Below, piece after piece: positions 1 through 7,612 of a stretch of 17,585 nt of DNA (positions are counted from its first letter, which is position 1; every line of letters starts with the position of its first letter). Under the pieces are notes generated by a model. The model saw nothing but the letters and a program-made list of their open reading frames with translations. It did not search any database and had not been told where the DNA came from. The stretch is from the NCBI GenBank assembly GCA_050014415.1, contig JBEKDJ010000072.1:1-17585 (forward strand), read 5' to 3'. Made by a program: the position numbers and the translations under genes. This DNA comes from JBEKDJ01 sp050014415 (GTDB lineage: Bacteria > Desulfobacterota > BSN033 > UBA1163).

Positions 1-168
1 GACGACCCATTCGATTTGATCGACCCTGGCTCCGAAATTCGCCATGATCTTGGGCAGGGCAACATTGACGATGTTATTGTCCAGGATGGCCATGAAGCTG
101 GAGAGGATGACGACGATGAGGACAGACCATTTTCGTTGTTGGGTTTCTTGGGGAGGTTGTCTTTCCAT
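1..168 (-). CDS. EmrB/QacA-type MFS multidrug efflux transporter, N-terminal part only
   Basis: Only the first 56 codons are in the window; the gene continues past base 1. The start is the ATG at 168-166. After a short charged cytoplasmic tail (residues 1-14) a first transmembrane helix runs over about residues 15-30 and leads into LDNNIVNVALP. This is the family motif usually written LDxTIVNVALP, diagnostic of 14-helix DHA2 drug/proton antiporters. It starts 17 bp after the stop of the EmrA-like adaptor, so the two form an efflux pair in the order usual for emrAB. Members export hydrophobic drugs, uncouplers or fatty acids across the inner membrane; the substrate cannot be read here. The ribosome site is weak (TAAGA), which suggests translation coupled to the upstream gene. 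Confidence 0.88.
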   Translation of the reverse strand, partial: MERQPPQETQQRKWSVLIVVILSSFMAILDNNIVNVALPKIMANFGARVDQIEWVV

Positions 169-185
169 TCTTAGAACAATTCGGT

Positions 186-1484
186 TTATGAACTTGCTTC
201 GATCGTTGCCACGACCATCATCCCCGGTTTGAGCAGGTTCTCCGGGTCTTTCACAAAAATTCTTACTGGAAGTCGGTGGGCGATTTTGATGAAGTTACCG
301 GAAGGGTTGTCGGATGGAAGTAGGGCAAATTCAGATATGGCCGCTGCGCCCACGGATTCAACCTTGGCTTCGAAGCTCTTGCCCGGAAACGCATCGGCTT
401 CGATGTTCACTCTCGCTCCCTTGCGGACCCTTCGTACTTTCGTTTCTTCTACATTCGCCACAATCCATTTGTCTCCCGGATCATTCACGACCAAAATCGT
501 TTGGCCTGGCTGGACCATTTGCCCCTCTTCAGCCAGCCTCTTTGAGATCACCCCGCGGATGGGGCTAACCATTGTCGTCTCTTGGGAACGGATTTCGGTA
601 AGCTGATAAGCGGCTTCTGCTTCTTTCACTCTGGCCTTAAGGAGCTCAATATTTCTTTCCTGAAGAAGAATCTGCTTCTTTTCCGTTTCTGCCAAGTTCA
701 GATTGATTCGTCCTTTCTCCAAAACCTGTTCAGCTACACGGATATTCTGTTGCTTTAAAGTGATCGACCGCTGGTTGGCTTTGGCCAGTTCAAGTTCGGA
801 AAGCGCCTCTCGCTCATTTTCCAGCGCCACCTCGTACTTGCTTTTAGCCACCTGCCAGGCTGTCTCCGAGGCATCCCGGGAATTTTCCGGTACTAATCCT
901 TCTTGGAAAAGTGTTTCAGTCCGGGCAAATTCCTTTCTGGCGGTTTCCATCGTGGCTCTGGCCTCTGCTATCTTGGCTAAGGTCGCCCTGTAACTGGCTT
1001 GGGCGTGTTCGATCTCTTTATTGACACGATCAACCTGAAGGGTGGCATCATCCTCTGCGAAGTTAACCCCCACCTGGGCCTCTTGTGAGGAAGCCCGCGC
1101 AGTATCGATCCCCTGAGATACTCGCTCTTTAGTTAAGGAAAGCTGGGTAATGGCCTTGGATAGCTCTTGTTTAGCTATTTCCAGATTGGCGGAAGCCTGT
1201 GCCTGGGCTGCGGTGTAATCCCTCTTTTCGATTTCGACAAGGACCTGCCCCGCCTGGACAGAATCCCCTTCTTCGACCAGGAGCCGGATGATCCTTCCCG
1301 GAACTTTCGCACTCAGGTTGATCAGACTCCCCTTGACCTGAGCATCGTCGATGGAGACATAGTGCCAGCGAAAGATCAGCCATCGTACGCCAAAATAGAT
1401 ACCTAGACCCAAGGCAAGGATCACTAACAACAGAAACAGAGTCCTTCTCCAGGGCCCATTCAGCGAATCTGCAATCTTCGGCAT
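186..1484 (-). CDS. EmrA/HlyD-family membrane fusion protein of an efflux pump
   Basis: This 432-residue periplasmic adaptor should link an inner-membrane transporter to an outer-membrane channel. A single N-terminal helix (about 15-38) anchors it. It is followed by the first half of a lipoyl/barrel-sandwich domain (about 44-90, with the phrase KVPGRIIRLLVEEGD), a long Ala/Glu/Lys/Gln-rich coiled-coil hairpin (about 92-300), the second lipoyl half (VSPIRGVISKRLAEEGQ, about 306-335) and a beta-barrel region. Near residues 388-408 the phrase LLPSDNPSGNFIKIAHRLPV is the pattern typical of the EmrA subgroup. The ATG has a GGAG five bases upstream. The MFS transporter begins 17 bp downstream, and no TolC-type gene is in view. 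A promoter, dyad and foldable leader precede it. EmrA-type identity is firm; the substrate is unknown. Confidence 0.93.
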   Translation of the reverse strand: MPKIADSLNGPWRRTLFLLLVILALGLGIYFGVRWLIFRWHYVSIDDAQVKGSLINLSAKVPGRIIRLLVEEGDSVQAGQVLVEIEKRDYTAAQAQASANLEIAKQELSKAITQLSLTKERVSQGIDTARASSQEAQVGVNFAEDDATLQVDRVNKEIEHAQASYRATLAKIAEARATMETARKEFARTETLFQEGLVPENSRDASETAWQVAKSKYEVALENEREALSELELAKANQRSITLKQQNIRVAEQVLEKGRINLNLAETEKKQILLQERNIELLKARVKEAEAAYQLTEIRSQETTMVSPIRGVISKRLAEEGQMVQPGQTILVVNDPGDKWIVANVEETKVRRVRKGARVNIEADAFPGKSFEAKVESVGAAAISEFALLPSDNPSGNFIKIAHRLPVRIFVKDPENLLKPGMMVVATIEASS

Positions 1485-1561
1485 GATCTCTCCGTCATCT
1501 ATCCTTAATGTTGTATTGAATCCGTTTGAGAATTCCTTTCTTGATTCACCCCTTCAGAAAG

Positions 1562-1657
1562 TCCCGCCGATCTCGACCGGGATGTTGAAAGAAAATACCA
1601 ATTCATTATGATGAGTGGGATTGGAGTCCCGTCCTTTCTAACGGGGCTAACCGGCGG
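1562..1657 (-). other. Foldable 5' leader of the efflux operon (part of the 1485-1793 gap)
   Basis: The 309-bp gap between the ABC permease and the adaptor holds no convincing gene. Within the predicted leader, AGTCCCGT (1625-1632) pairs with ACGGGGCT (1641-1648) with one G-U. TCCCG (1562-1566) can pair with CGGGA (1578-1582), or CCGCCG (1564-1569) can pair with CGGCGG (1652-1657) and enclose the first hairpin. The last two pairings share bases, so they are mutually exclusive, as in a switch or attenuator. No known riboswitch consensus was recognised. Confidence 0.3.
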
Positions 1658-1716
1658 ATGTGTTTAAAAAAGAACTGGGTTCTCCTTATGGCTTCAGGCT
1701 TCGCACCGTACACTCA

Positions 1717-1746
1717 ATATTAAGGTATGTCATTTTTGAAAGTCAA
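1717..1746 (-). promoter_or_regulatory. Predicted sigma70-type promoter of the emrA/emrB-like pair
   Basis: Read on the minus strand, TTGACT (1746-1741) and TAATAT (1722-1717) are separated by 18 bp. Transcription would start near 1710, leaving a leader of about 225 nt before the adaptor ATG at 1484. The -35 box lies inside a 7-bp inverted repeat. Confidence 0.5.
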
Positions 1747-1759
1747 CCCTTCGACTTTC
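1738..1759. promoter_or_regulatory. Inverted repeat over the -35 box, candidate operator
   Basis: GAAAGTC (1738-1744) and GACTTTC (1753-1759) are perfect 7-bp arms separated by 8 bp. The left arm overlaps the predicted -35 element of the efflux promoter. Read toward the adaptor the dyad is followed by A residues, not a T run, so it is not an intrinsic terminator for the upstream permease gene. A repressor site is an inference; no regulator gene is in the window. Confidence 0.4.
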
Positions 1760-1793
1760 CTTTGCCCGCTGCCTTCGTGGTGGCAAGACGGCC

Positions 1794-3497
1794 TCAAAGT
1801 GATTCATCTCGCGAAATCCTTTTTGCTCCCATACGCATGGGGATTACAACCGCGGCCCCACAAAGAACGAGAACAATGGAAAACGACCCCACGAGCCAAA
1901 GCCATTGGAGCATACCAAGGCCAACGCCTCGAATCCCTGTCATAAAGATATTATAAACAGGTCCGGCCTCAAGTATGATCACAAGTCCAATAAAGCCTAT
2001 GCTGATAGTCATATAAATCAGACCGCCCAAGCTGGTGACCGACTGAGCTGGATTCTCAGAATGAAAATCCGGGTAGATCGCACCCAGGCCTAAGCCCATG
2101 GAAATAATGCCCGGGACCATGAAAAAGGTTGTAAGCACTGAAAGGATCATCATAAAGGGGGTCACATGGAGAAGCATATTCGTAGCAACAATCAAAACTT
2201 CGGAAAGAAGAAGGAGCGGGAGAAGATAGACGAAAAACTTGATCCAGAGAAACGTCCGAATCGGCACCGGTGAAGATTTTACGATCCAGAAGGCATCCCC
2301 TTCCATACTGACGGCAGGAAAGACAAATCGCGCCGCGACGGCAGTCAAGACAAAGGCAGCCAATCCCATGTTCAGAAACGAGATGAGGTTTTGAAGATAT
2401 TCGATTTTAATGGCAGATTTTTCCAAAGGCAGGACAGAGAAGTTGTAGAGGTAGATGACAATCAGGGCCACGATAAGGAATATCTGTGACCATTGGGTCT
2501 GGTCCCGGAAAAAGGTCTTTATCTCTTTTACGGCGAAGGCCCTGGCAGGGCCAGGAAGGGGACTGAAGAAGAAGTCAGATCCAAGCTTCTTAGAGCCGAG
2601 AAATGAAAAAAACCTGCCGGCCGCTGTCTGTGCCTTTGAAAAACCTTTGAAGTAGATTGCGCCGGAAACCCAGGTGATAACGAAGATCATTGTGCTGGCG
2701 AAACTCCAGGACAGGGCTGAATGGAAGAAACCACTTCTAATCGAGCCTGTCAGGACGGCCCGCAGGCTGTCGAAAAACCAAGTCGTCGGAAGCAGTGGAG
2801 AATGTGATGTCTCCAACCCCTGGAGATAGAGGACCACCGATGAAAAAGACTCGGGACGAACGAACCTTTCTGGCCTCATCAACCGAAAAGAAACGATGAG
2901 GAGGATGAACATGAGAAGCCCCAGGAAGACAAAGACACTTCGGATGCGGCCTGCCGGCAGCACAGCGGCCACAATCATGACAACGAAGGCACTGATGCTC
3001 GATGCGATGAGGCAAAAAGGCAAGAGATTGAGACCTACCATCGCGTAGTAGAAGACCCCTGCTCTATAAACGATGGCGTAGGAGAGAAAAAGGGGAAGGC
3101 TATAAATAAAGACCATCCATGAGCTGTCGATCGTGGATTCAATCCAGCGAGCAAGAAAGATCTTCTCTCTCGATACAGGCATGGAGTGAACCAGTGATAA
3201 GTCCTTGGCAAGATATAGTTTGGCGAGCGACGTCAGTATGCCACTGAAGATGAGGAGGGAGAAGAAGGTGATCAAGGCCATGGAAAGGAGCTTGTAGGCC
3301 AGTATGTCGCCAAAGCCCTCCATTCTTTGAAAATAGGTCAAGACACGGTAGAAGATGACGAAGATGCCTACCCAAAACGCAAGACCCATACTGCTAAAGA
3401 GGATGAGCCTCAGTTTCCGGCCCTTCAGGTTGCTCGAATGCCGCCGATTTCTGAAAGACCAGAAACGGGGTTTTAAAAGTGTCAAGACCTCTTTCAT
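1794..3497 (-). CDS. ABC-2-type transporter permease, large polytopic membrane protein
   Basis: This 567-residue protein is very hydrophobic, with about ten to twelve membrane helices. They include runs near residues 30-55, 65-90, 120-150, 155-180, 185-205, a central cluster around 265-285 and 340-370, and five or so in the last 180 residues. Its ATG overlaps the stop codon of the ABC ATPase by four bases (ATGA), so the two are translationally coupled and should form one transporter. Two motifs in the first soluble loop, LYLAKDLSLVHSMPVSREKI (about 93-112), resemble the loop of ABC-2 permeases in which a coupling segment contacts the ATPase. At 567 residues it is much longer than the usual 250-400 and probably corresponds to a duplicated or extended half. 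The transported substrate is not evident. Confidence 0.85.
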   Translation of the reverse strand: MKEVLTLLKPRFWSFRNRRHSSNLKGRKLRLILFSSMGLAFWVGIFVIFYRVLTYFQRMEGFGDILAYKLLSMALITFFSLLIFSGILTSLAKLYLAKDLSLVHSMPVSREKIFLARWIESTIDSSWMVFIYSLPLFLSYAIVYRAGVFYYAMVGLNLLPFCLIASSISAFVVMIVAAVLPAGRIRSVFVFLGLLMFILLIVSFRLMRPERFVRPESFSSVVLYLQGLETSHSPLLPTTWFFDSLRAVLTGSIRSGFFHSALSWSFASTMIFVITWVSGAIYFKGFSKAQTAAGRFFSFLGSKKLGSDFFFSPLPGPARAFAVKEIKTFFRDQTQWSQIFLIVALIVIYLYNFSVLPLEKSAIKIEYLQNLISFLNMGLAAFVLTAVAARFVFPAVSMEGDAFWIVKSSPVPIRTFLWIKFFVYLLPLLLLSEVLIVATNMLLHVTPFMMILSVLTTFFMVPGIISMGLGLGAIYPDFHSENPAQSVTSLGGLIYMTISIGFIGLVIILEAGPVYNIFMTGIRGVGLGMLQWLWLVGSFSIVLVLCGAAVVIPMRMGAKRISRDESL

Positions 3498-4228
3498 GGT
3501 ACGGATTCACCTTCTGTGAGAATCAAAAACACCTCCTCAAGATCGCCCTCCTGCACCTGAGCCCTAAGCCTCAGCTCTTCCGTGGTCCCCGTCGCAATCA
3601 GGAGCCCCTTGTGGATGATCCCGATGCAATCACATACGTCTTCTGCCACTGCCAACGTGTGGGTTGACATAAAGATCGTCGTTCCCTTTTTTGCCAGATT
3701 CCGAAAGAGATCTTTGACCATCCTCATCCCTGCCGGATCAAGTCCTACCATGGGTTCGTCGATAACAATCACCTTTGGATCGTGAAGAATGGCTGCCGAT
3801 ATGATCAATCGTTGTTTCATGCCATGGGAGTAGGATTCGATTAACTCATCGCCCCAGTTGTGGAGAGAAAATTGTTTCAAAACTCGCTCGGCCTTTTCAT
3901 GGAACATACCCTCTTCCAAGCCAAAGAGGTCCGCCGTAAATCTCAGGAACTCCATGCCTGTGAGTTTCTCATATAGGAAAGCCCTGTCCGGTATGAAACC
4001 TATTCTCTTCTTGGCTCTCTCCGGCTCCTCCGCCATGTTCACCCCGTCAATGATCACAGAACCTTCCGTGGGGGTGAGGACACCACCCATCATCCGGAGC
4101 GTGGTCGTCTTGCCTGCTCCATTGGGCCCGATGAATCCGAATATCTCCCCCTTTGAGACAGAGAGATTGAGTCGGTTGACAGCCACAACTTCACCAAAAT
4201 GCTTTGTTAGACTTCTCAGCTCGATCAT
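3494..4228 (-). CDS. ABC transporter ATP-binding protein (ABC-2 exporter type)
   Basis: This 244-residue nucleotide-binding subunit energises the adjoining permease. Visible motifs are Walker A GPNGAGKTT (34-42), signature SYSHGMKQR (132-140), Walker B VIVIDEP (153-159) followed by the D-loop GLDP, and the switch His in STH (188-190). At the Q-loop it reads FIPDRAFLYEKLT, so Asp stands where Gln is usual. The PD-x-x-x-LYEKLTG-x-E style is common in EcsA/DrrA-like exporter ATPases, which argues for export rather than import. The start is supported by GAGGT nine bases before the ATG at 4228. The first codons sit beside a duplicated TCATTTGAA (4225-4233 and 4241-4249), the second copy of which is an arm of the upstream palindrome. 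Confidence 0.95.
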   Translation of the reverse strand: MIELRSLTKHFGEVVAVNRLNLSVSKGEIFGFIGPNGAGKTTTLRMMGGVLTPTEGSVIIDGVNMAEEPERAKKRIGFIPDRAFLYEKLTGMEFLRFTADLFGLEEGMFHEKAERVLKQFSLHNWGDELIESYSHGMKQRLIISAAILHDPKVIVIDEPMVGLDPAGMRMVKDLFRNLAKKGTTIFMSTHTLAVAEDVCDCIGIIHKGLLIATGTTEELRLRAQVQEGDLEEVFLILTEGESVP

Positions 4229-4240
4229 TTGAATCTTACC

Positions 4241-4299
4241 TCATTTGAACTAGCCTAAATCCAAATCCCAAGTGGATTCTAAATCTCAATCTCAAATGA
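4241..4299. repeat. Imperfect intergenic palindrome, TCATTTGA...TCAAATGA
   Basis: Perfect 8-bp outer arms (4241-4248 and 4292-4299) enclose a second pair AATCCA (4258-4263) and TGGATT (4273-4278). The filler is low-complexity AATCC/AATCTC-like sequence. It lies in the spacer between the transglutaminase-like gene and the ABC ATPase. A similar palindrome with CAAATG-type ends is found at 7526-7604. Confidence 0.5.
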
Positions 4300-4301
4300 C
4301 T

Positions 4302-4338
4302 GCCCCTCGCCCCATCCCGCTCCCCTCGGGGGAGAAGG
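4302..4338. repeat. C-rich interspersed-type repeat with CTCCCC/GGGGAG hairpin
   Basis: Periodic C-rich blocks lead into CTCCCC (4320-4325), loop TCG and GGGGAG (4329-4334). Read on the minus strand it lies just after the transglutaminase-like stop, but no T run follows, so it is not a canonical intrinsic terminator. The C-block plus hairpin layout is a very common dispersed intergenic repeat style in bacteria; recognition is by appearance only. Confidence 0.4.
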
Positions 4339-4355
4339 AAAGAGTCATAACCTCC

Positions 4356-5843
4356 TTATCTCGCACGAGACGTTGGAAGTATCTCTAATCCTATCTTCCC
4401 AATGATGCCAATCAGATCGACTTGACGTTCCATACCTCGCACAAAACGAATATGCGTCACATCGGCGGGCAGTTGCTCCATGACGGAATCCGCGGTAATC
4501 CAAGCGCCGAGATAAAGGACGTCCCATGCATGATAATAGAATCGGCCGTTCTGATAGACAACCCCCATCTCTACCTGTGCGGGAATCCCGGCAGCCCGCG
4601 CCAATGCCGCCAAGAGCACCGCATGCTCATTGCAGTCACCCACTCGGTTGCGCAGGGTCTCAAGAGCATTGGGAACAGAAAGGACAGGTTTTTTTTGAAC
4701 GTGCTTGTACACCCATGCTACGAGTTTCTTGGCTTTAACGATAGCCGGATCATCGGCTGAAACGATTTCTCTCGCCTTGGCTTGAATCTCAGGATGATCA
4801 GACTGGATGAAAGGGGTCGACTCTAAGCATTTCTTCCCTTCCTCAGAGAGTTCCTCGCCCGACTCCCGCGAAAGAGGATTTGAAACCGCCTCCTTTCGAA
4901 TCGTTAATACCTTGTCCCTAAATGACTGGCGCCCTCCACTCAAGAAAAGGGCACGTTCTTCTATGCCTGCTAATCTAACCTTTAGTTCTTTAAGTCGATC
5001 GACGTCATCGATGGTTCTGTTCGCAGGGATGGAAGCAATCTCCACAAGGTCCACTCCTGGCAGAAGTGCAGCCTTTTGTAGGGCTTCTTCTCTGCTAACC
5101 TGTTCCAGTTTGATCCCAAACGACCCTTCTTCCCTAAGCACGGTCCCATCCTTCCCAATCCACGAAAACTGGGGAGTGCCCATGAACTCTACGGATACCT
5201 TTTTTGCCTTTTCCTGGTGTCCCATGATTGGGATCGTCTCTTCAGCCAGCACAGAAACCTTTACAGGCCGCTCAGTCATGACGATCGGGTCAAAAACATC
5301 GAAAGTTCTGCTTTCACCAGGCATGAGATCCCTGTTCACCAGTGCTTCGAGCATACCCACGGAAAGATGCGTATCCTTCTTAAGAGGAAGGTCGACCTTC
5401 TGTTCGGAGCCTGGTGTACCGGCTAGAAGGGATAGGATCTTGTCCTTGAGAACTCCCCTGGCCTTGAAGCGGAAGAGGCTTGATTGTAGTTCGAAATCGA
5501 AGGAGGAAAAGGTCAGATCCGGATGGAGATTCCCTTCTGTCTTAAGATGGATCTCTTGCATCATGCCCATGGTGTTGATCTGCATGAAGACCGTTTCAAG
5601 AACCTTGTAGCCTTCAGCCGCTTGAGAGAATTGTCGATGGACATAGCCAACCTTCTGCCCCTGTTGAAAAATATTCATCCAGGTTTCCCGGTCCCATCGT
5701 ATCTGAGCGCCCGAAGGATGCTCCTCTCGGTGATCGGTCTCTCCCTTCTGCAAGATGCCGAGGCGTACGCTTAGAAGAAAGGCGAAACTCAGCCCAAAGA
5801 GCGCCCCTATGATCCAACTCGGTCTGATTCTGCGAATGTCCAT
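4356..5843 (-). CDS. Membrane-anchored transglutaminase-like (papain-fold) protein
   Basis: With the ATG at 5843 the protein is 495 residues. Two Arg-rich clusters precede one hydrophobic helix (about 10-28), which should anchor a large periplasmic part. The middle (about 50-350) is a beta-rich region I cannot assign. The C-terminal domain carries the transglutaminase-superfamily triad: Cys404 in GDCNEHA, His438 in YYHAW and Asp452 in TADS. Such domains act as proteases, amidases or cross-linkers; which applies is not visible. An in-frame TTG at 5894 would add 17 residues; neither start has a clear Shine-Dalgarno, and ATG is preferred because the charged anchor then begins the protein. It lies upstream of the ABC ATPase/permease pair in the same direction, which suggests but does not prove a shared envelope role. 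Confidence 0.85.
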   Translation of the reverse strand: MDIRRIRPSWIIGALFGLSFAFLLSVRLGILQKGETDHREEHPSGAQIRWDRETWMNIFQQGQKVGYVHRQFSQAAEGYKVLETVFMQINTMGMMQEIHLKTEGNLHPDLTFSSFDFELQSSLFRFKARGVLKDKILSLLAGTPGSEQKVDLPLKKDTHLSVGMLEALVNRDLMPGESRTFDVFDPIVMTERPVKVSVLAEETIPIMGHQEKAKKVSVEFMGTPQFSWIGKDGTVLREEGSFGIKLEQVSREEALQKAALLPGVDLVEIASIPANRTIDDVDRLKELKVRLAGIEERALFLSGGRQSFRDKVLTIRKEAVSNPLSRESGEELSEEGKKCLESTPFIQSDHPEIQAKAREIVSADDPAIVKAKKLVAWVYKHVQKKPVLSVPNALETLRNRVGDCNEHAVLLAALARAAGIPAQVEMGVVYQNGRFYYHAWDVLYLGAWITADSVMEQLPADVTHIRFVRGMERQVDLIGIIGKIGLEILPTSRAR

Positions 5844-5955
5844 TGAATAGACACCAGAAGGATTGGAACCAAACCAGATTGAATGAAGTCCCAATCTTCT
5901 GTCCCGGAAAAGATGACAAACTTGATCGAGAACCCTACTTCTTGAACAGCCCTAC

Positions 5956-6885
5956 TTAATGATTTTCACTCTTATCGTGAACCAACCGATCTCCGATCTT
6001 CCAACCTACGGAGCGGGCGAAGTCCAGGGGACCGATCTTATCCCCGTTGTTCTGCTTCAGCTTACCGATACGGATCCTTCCATCCTTCAAACCCACGCAA
6101 AGGCCATCTTTATCTATGGAAAGAATCCTCCCGGGAGGTTGGTTCACTTGGGTGAGATCAAGAGCCGCGTCATAAAACCTTACTCTCATCCCTCTTAAGT
6201 CGATATAGGCTCCTGGTTGAGGGTCACAGCCTCTGATCAAATTGAAGATTTCTCTGCCCGATTTTTTAAAATCGATGCAGGCCACCCGATCATCACAGGG
6301 GGGTTCATACGTTGCTTCGGACTCGTCCTGAGGAATTCGGGGCGCCTCTCCTTTTCTCACCAAATCAACCGCCTCAGCCATAGCCTCCACACCCATCGGA
6401 AATAAGGTATTGAAATAAAGCGAACCTGTAGTTTCGTTTGGCCCGATCTCCACCTCTTTTTGCAATAAGATGGGACCGGTATCAATTCCCCTGTCAGCCC
6501 AGAAAATGGTTAAGCCAGTGCGAGTATCGCCCTGGATGATAGCCCAGTTGATGCCGCTTGCACCGCGATGTCTGGGCAGAAGGGATGGATGGTAACACAA
6601 GCTTCCAAACGTCGGAATGTCGAGAAGCCTTGCCGGAATGATATCGGTGACAAAGGCTAGAAGGACAAGATCCGGCCGCAACCTTATATAATCCTCATAA
6701 ACTCTGGGATCCTTCATCTTAGCCGGCTGAAAGAGGGGAATGAACGATTTCTCGGCCAGCTTCTTCATCGCCTCTCCTCTTTTATCCGGAGGGCAAAAGA
6801 CACCCACTAATTCCTCTCCCCTCCGGATAAATGCCTCAAGCACCTTTTCCCCGAATGGACCCTGTCCGATAATGATGATCCTCAT
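5956..6885 (-). CDS. Formyltransferase-family protein, 10-formyl-THF dehydrogenase-like rather than canonical Fmt
   Basis: This 309-residue folate-binding protein has a Rossmann-like N-terminal formyltransferase domain (1 to about 185) and an Fmt-type C-terminal domain (about 200-300). The active-site block is CYHPSLLPRHRGAS (97-110), followed by WADRGIDTGPIL with Asp135 in the catalytic position. Canonical Met-tRNA formyltransferases and GAR transformylase have Asn two residues before the catalytic His (N-x-H); here that position is Cys97, with His99 kept. The YHPSLLPRHRGAS phrasing is that of the hydrolase domain of 10-formyltetrahydrofolate dehydrogenase, but no aldehyde dehydrogenase domain follows. 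Alternatives are a divergent Fmt, a formyl-THF hydrolase or a sugar/amine formyltransferase. AGGAG six bases before ATG supports the start. Family membership is certain, substrate not. Confidence 0.85.
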   Translation of the reverse strand: MRIIIIGQGPFGEKVLEAFIRRGEELVGVFCPPDKRGEAMKKLAEKSFIPLFQPAKMKDPRVYEDYIRLRPDLVLLAFVTDIIPARLLDIPTFGSLCYHPSLLPRHRGASGINWAIIQGDTRTGLTIFWADRGIDTGPILLQKEVEIGPNETTGSLYFNTLFPMGVEAMAEAVDLVRKGEAPRIPQDESEATYEPPCDDRVACIDFKKSGREIFNLIRGCDPQPGAYIDLRGMRVRFYDAALDLTQVNQPPGRILSIDKDGLCVGLKDGRIRIGKLKQNNGDKIGPLDFARSVGWKIGDRLVHDKSENH

Positions 6886-6962
6886 TCCTCAACTCCTAAC
6901 TTCCCTGCTACACCGGAAAACCAAACTCGGATTTGGAAATGAATATACATCCGCCCCCTTCC

Positions 6963-7481
6963 CTATTTCGGGTTTTCGGACAGGAAGGCTTTCACAAAGA
7001 CATCCAACATGTCTTCTACACTGTTCTGGAGCTGGCTCAATATGGGTTTTCCAATCGATCCGACTCCACCTGTTGACCAGGTGACTGCGTATGTCGTCTG
7101 CTGAGGATCTCGCACGAGAGAAACCTTTTGTATCAATAAAACATCGATGCTGTAAGGATAAATATCGCTTTCGGTCCTTGCGATATTCACGTTGATATTG
7201 ATATAAAGATATGGTTCCCCTGGCATTTTCAGACATTCCTCTTTTGTCAAAACCTTAATCCCTGCCATCCGGAGCTTGAGTTCTGCCTCCGTCTGCAGTC
7301 GGTTCTTGACAAGCCCTTCCTTCTCAACCTCAGGGGACAATTGCTCTACGAGCACTGCAACCCCCTCAAGACCTCGAAGCGTAGCCCGGTTCGATTTGCT
7401 GTCAATCGCAAATGTGGGAGATTTCGATACAAGAATCAGAAGACTTACTGCCATGACCACTAACTGTTTTTTGAAATTCAT
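6963..7481 (-). CDS. Small exported protein of unknown function
   Basis: The 172-residue product starts with a clear signal peptide: MNFKK, a hydrophobic core at about 7-19 and a likely cut after SPTFA (residue 25). The mature part of about 147 residues is soluble and mixed alpha/beta. It has phrases such as LRGLEGVAVLVEQLSPEVE near the start, a beta-rich middle (YLYININVNIA) and WSTGGVGSIGKP before a C-terminal helix. No cysteine lipobox is visible, so it is probably a free periplasmic protein. GAGGTG five bases before the ATG supports the start. The formyltransferase begins 77 bp downstream in the same direction. I do not recognise the family, and neighbourhood gives no firm clue. Confidence 0.75.
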   Translation of the reverse strand: MNFKKQLVVMAVSLLILVSKSPTFAIDSKSNRATLRGLEGVAVLVEQLSPEVEKEGLVKNRLQTEAELKLRMAGIKVLTKEECLKMPGEPYLYININVNIARTESDIYPYSIDVLLIQKVSLVRDPQQTTYAVTWSTGGVGSIGKPILSQLQNSVEDMLDVFVKAFLSENPK

Positions 7482-7525
7482 CGTTACACCTCACTGATTC
7501 GAATCAACCGAAGGTTCTTGAAATC

Positions 7526-7604
7526 CAAATGCCAAATCAAGCTCAAATGACTCAACGCCAATCGGCACTTTGAGCTTTGAATTCCATTCGGACCTTAGCA
7601 TTTG
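7526..7604. repeat. Imperfect intergenic palindrome of about 79 nt
   Basis: Outer arms CAAATGC (7526-7532) and GCATTTG (7598-7604) enclose TCAAGCTCAAA (7537-7547) opposite TTTGAGCTTTGA (7569-7580), which pair along 11 bases with one bulge. It fills most of the 131-bp spacer between recD2 and the small exported protein. No T run makes it a terminator. It resembles the palindrome at 4241-4299 in its CAAATG-type ends and AAATCCAAAT filler. Confidence 0.5.
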
Positions 7605-7612
7605 ACATTCTT

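Noticed and set aside
4302..4338. Intrinsic terminator for the transglutaminase-like gene
   Set aside because: There is a good hairpin but no T run on the correct side; it fits a C-rich dispersed repeat better.
5614..5919. A 101-codon frame overlapping the start of the transglutaminase-like gene
   Set aside because: It is out of frame with a gene that has a clear anchor helix and catalytic triad, and its composition is not protein-like.
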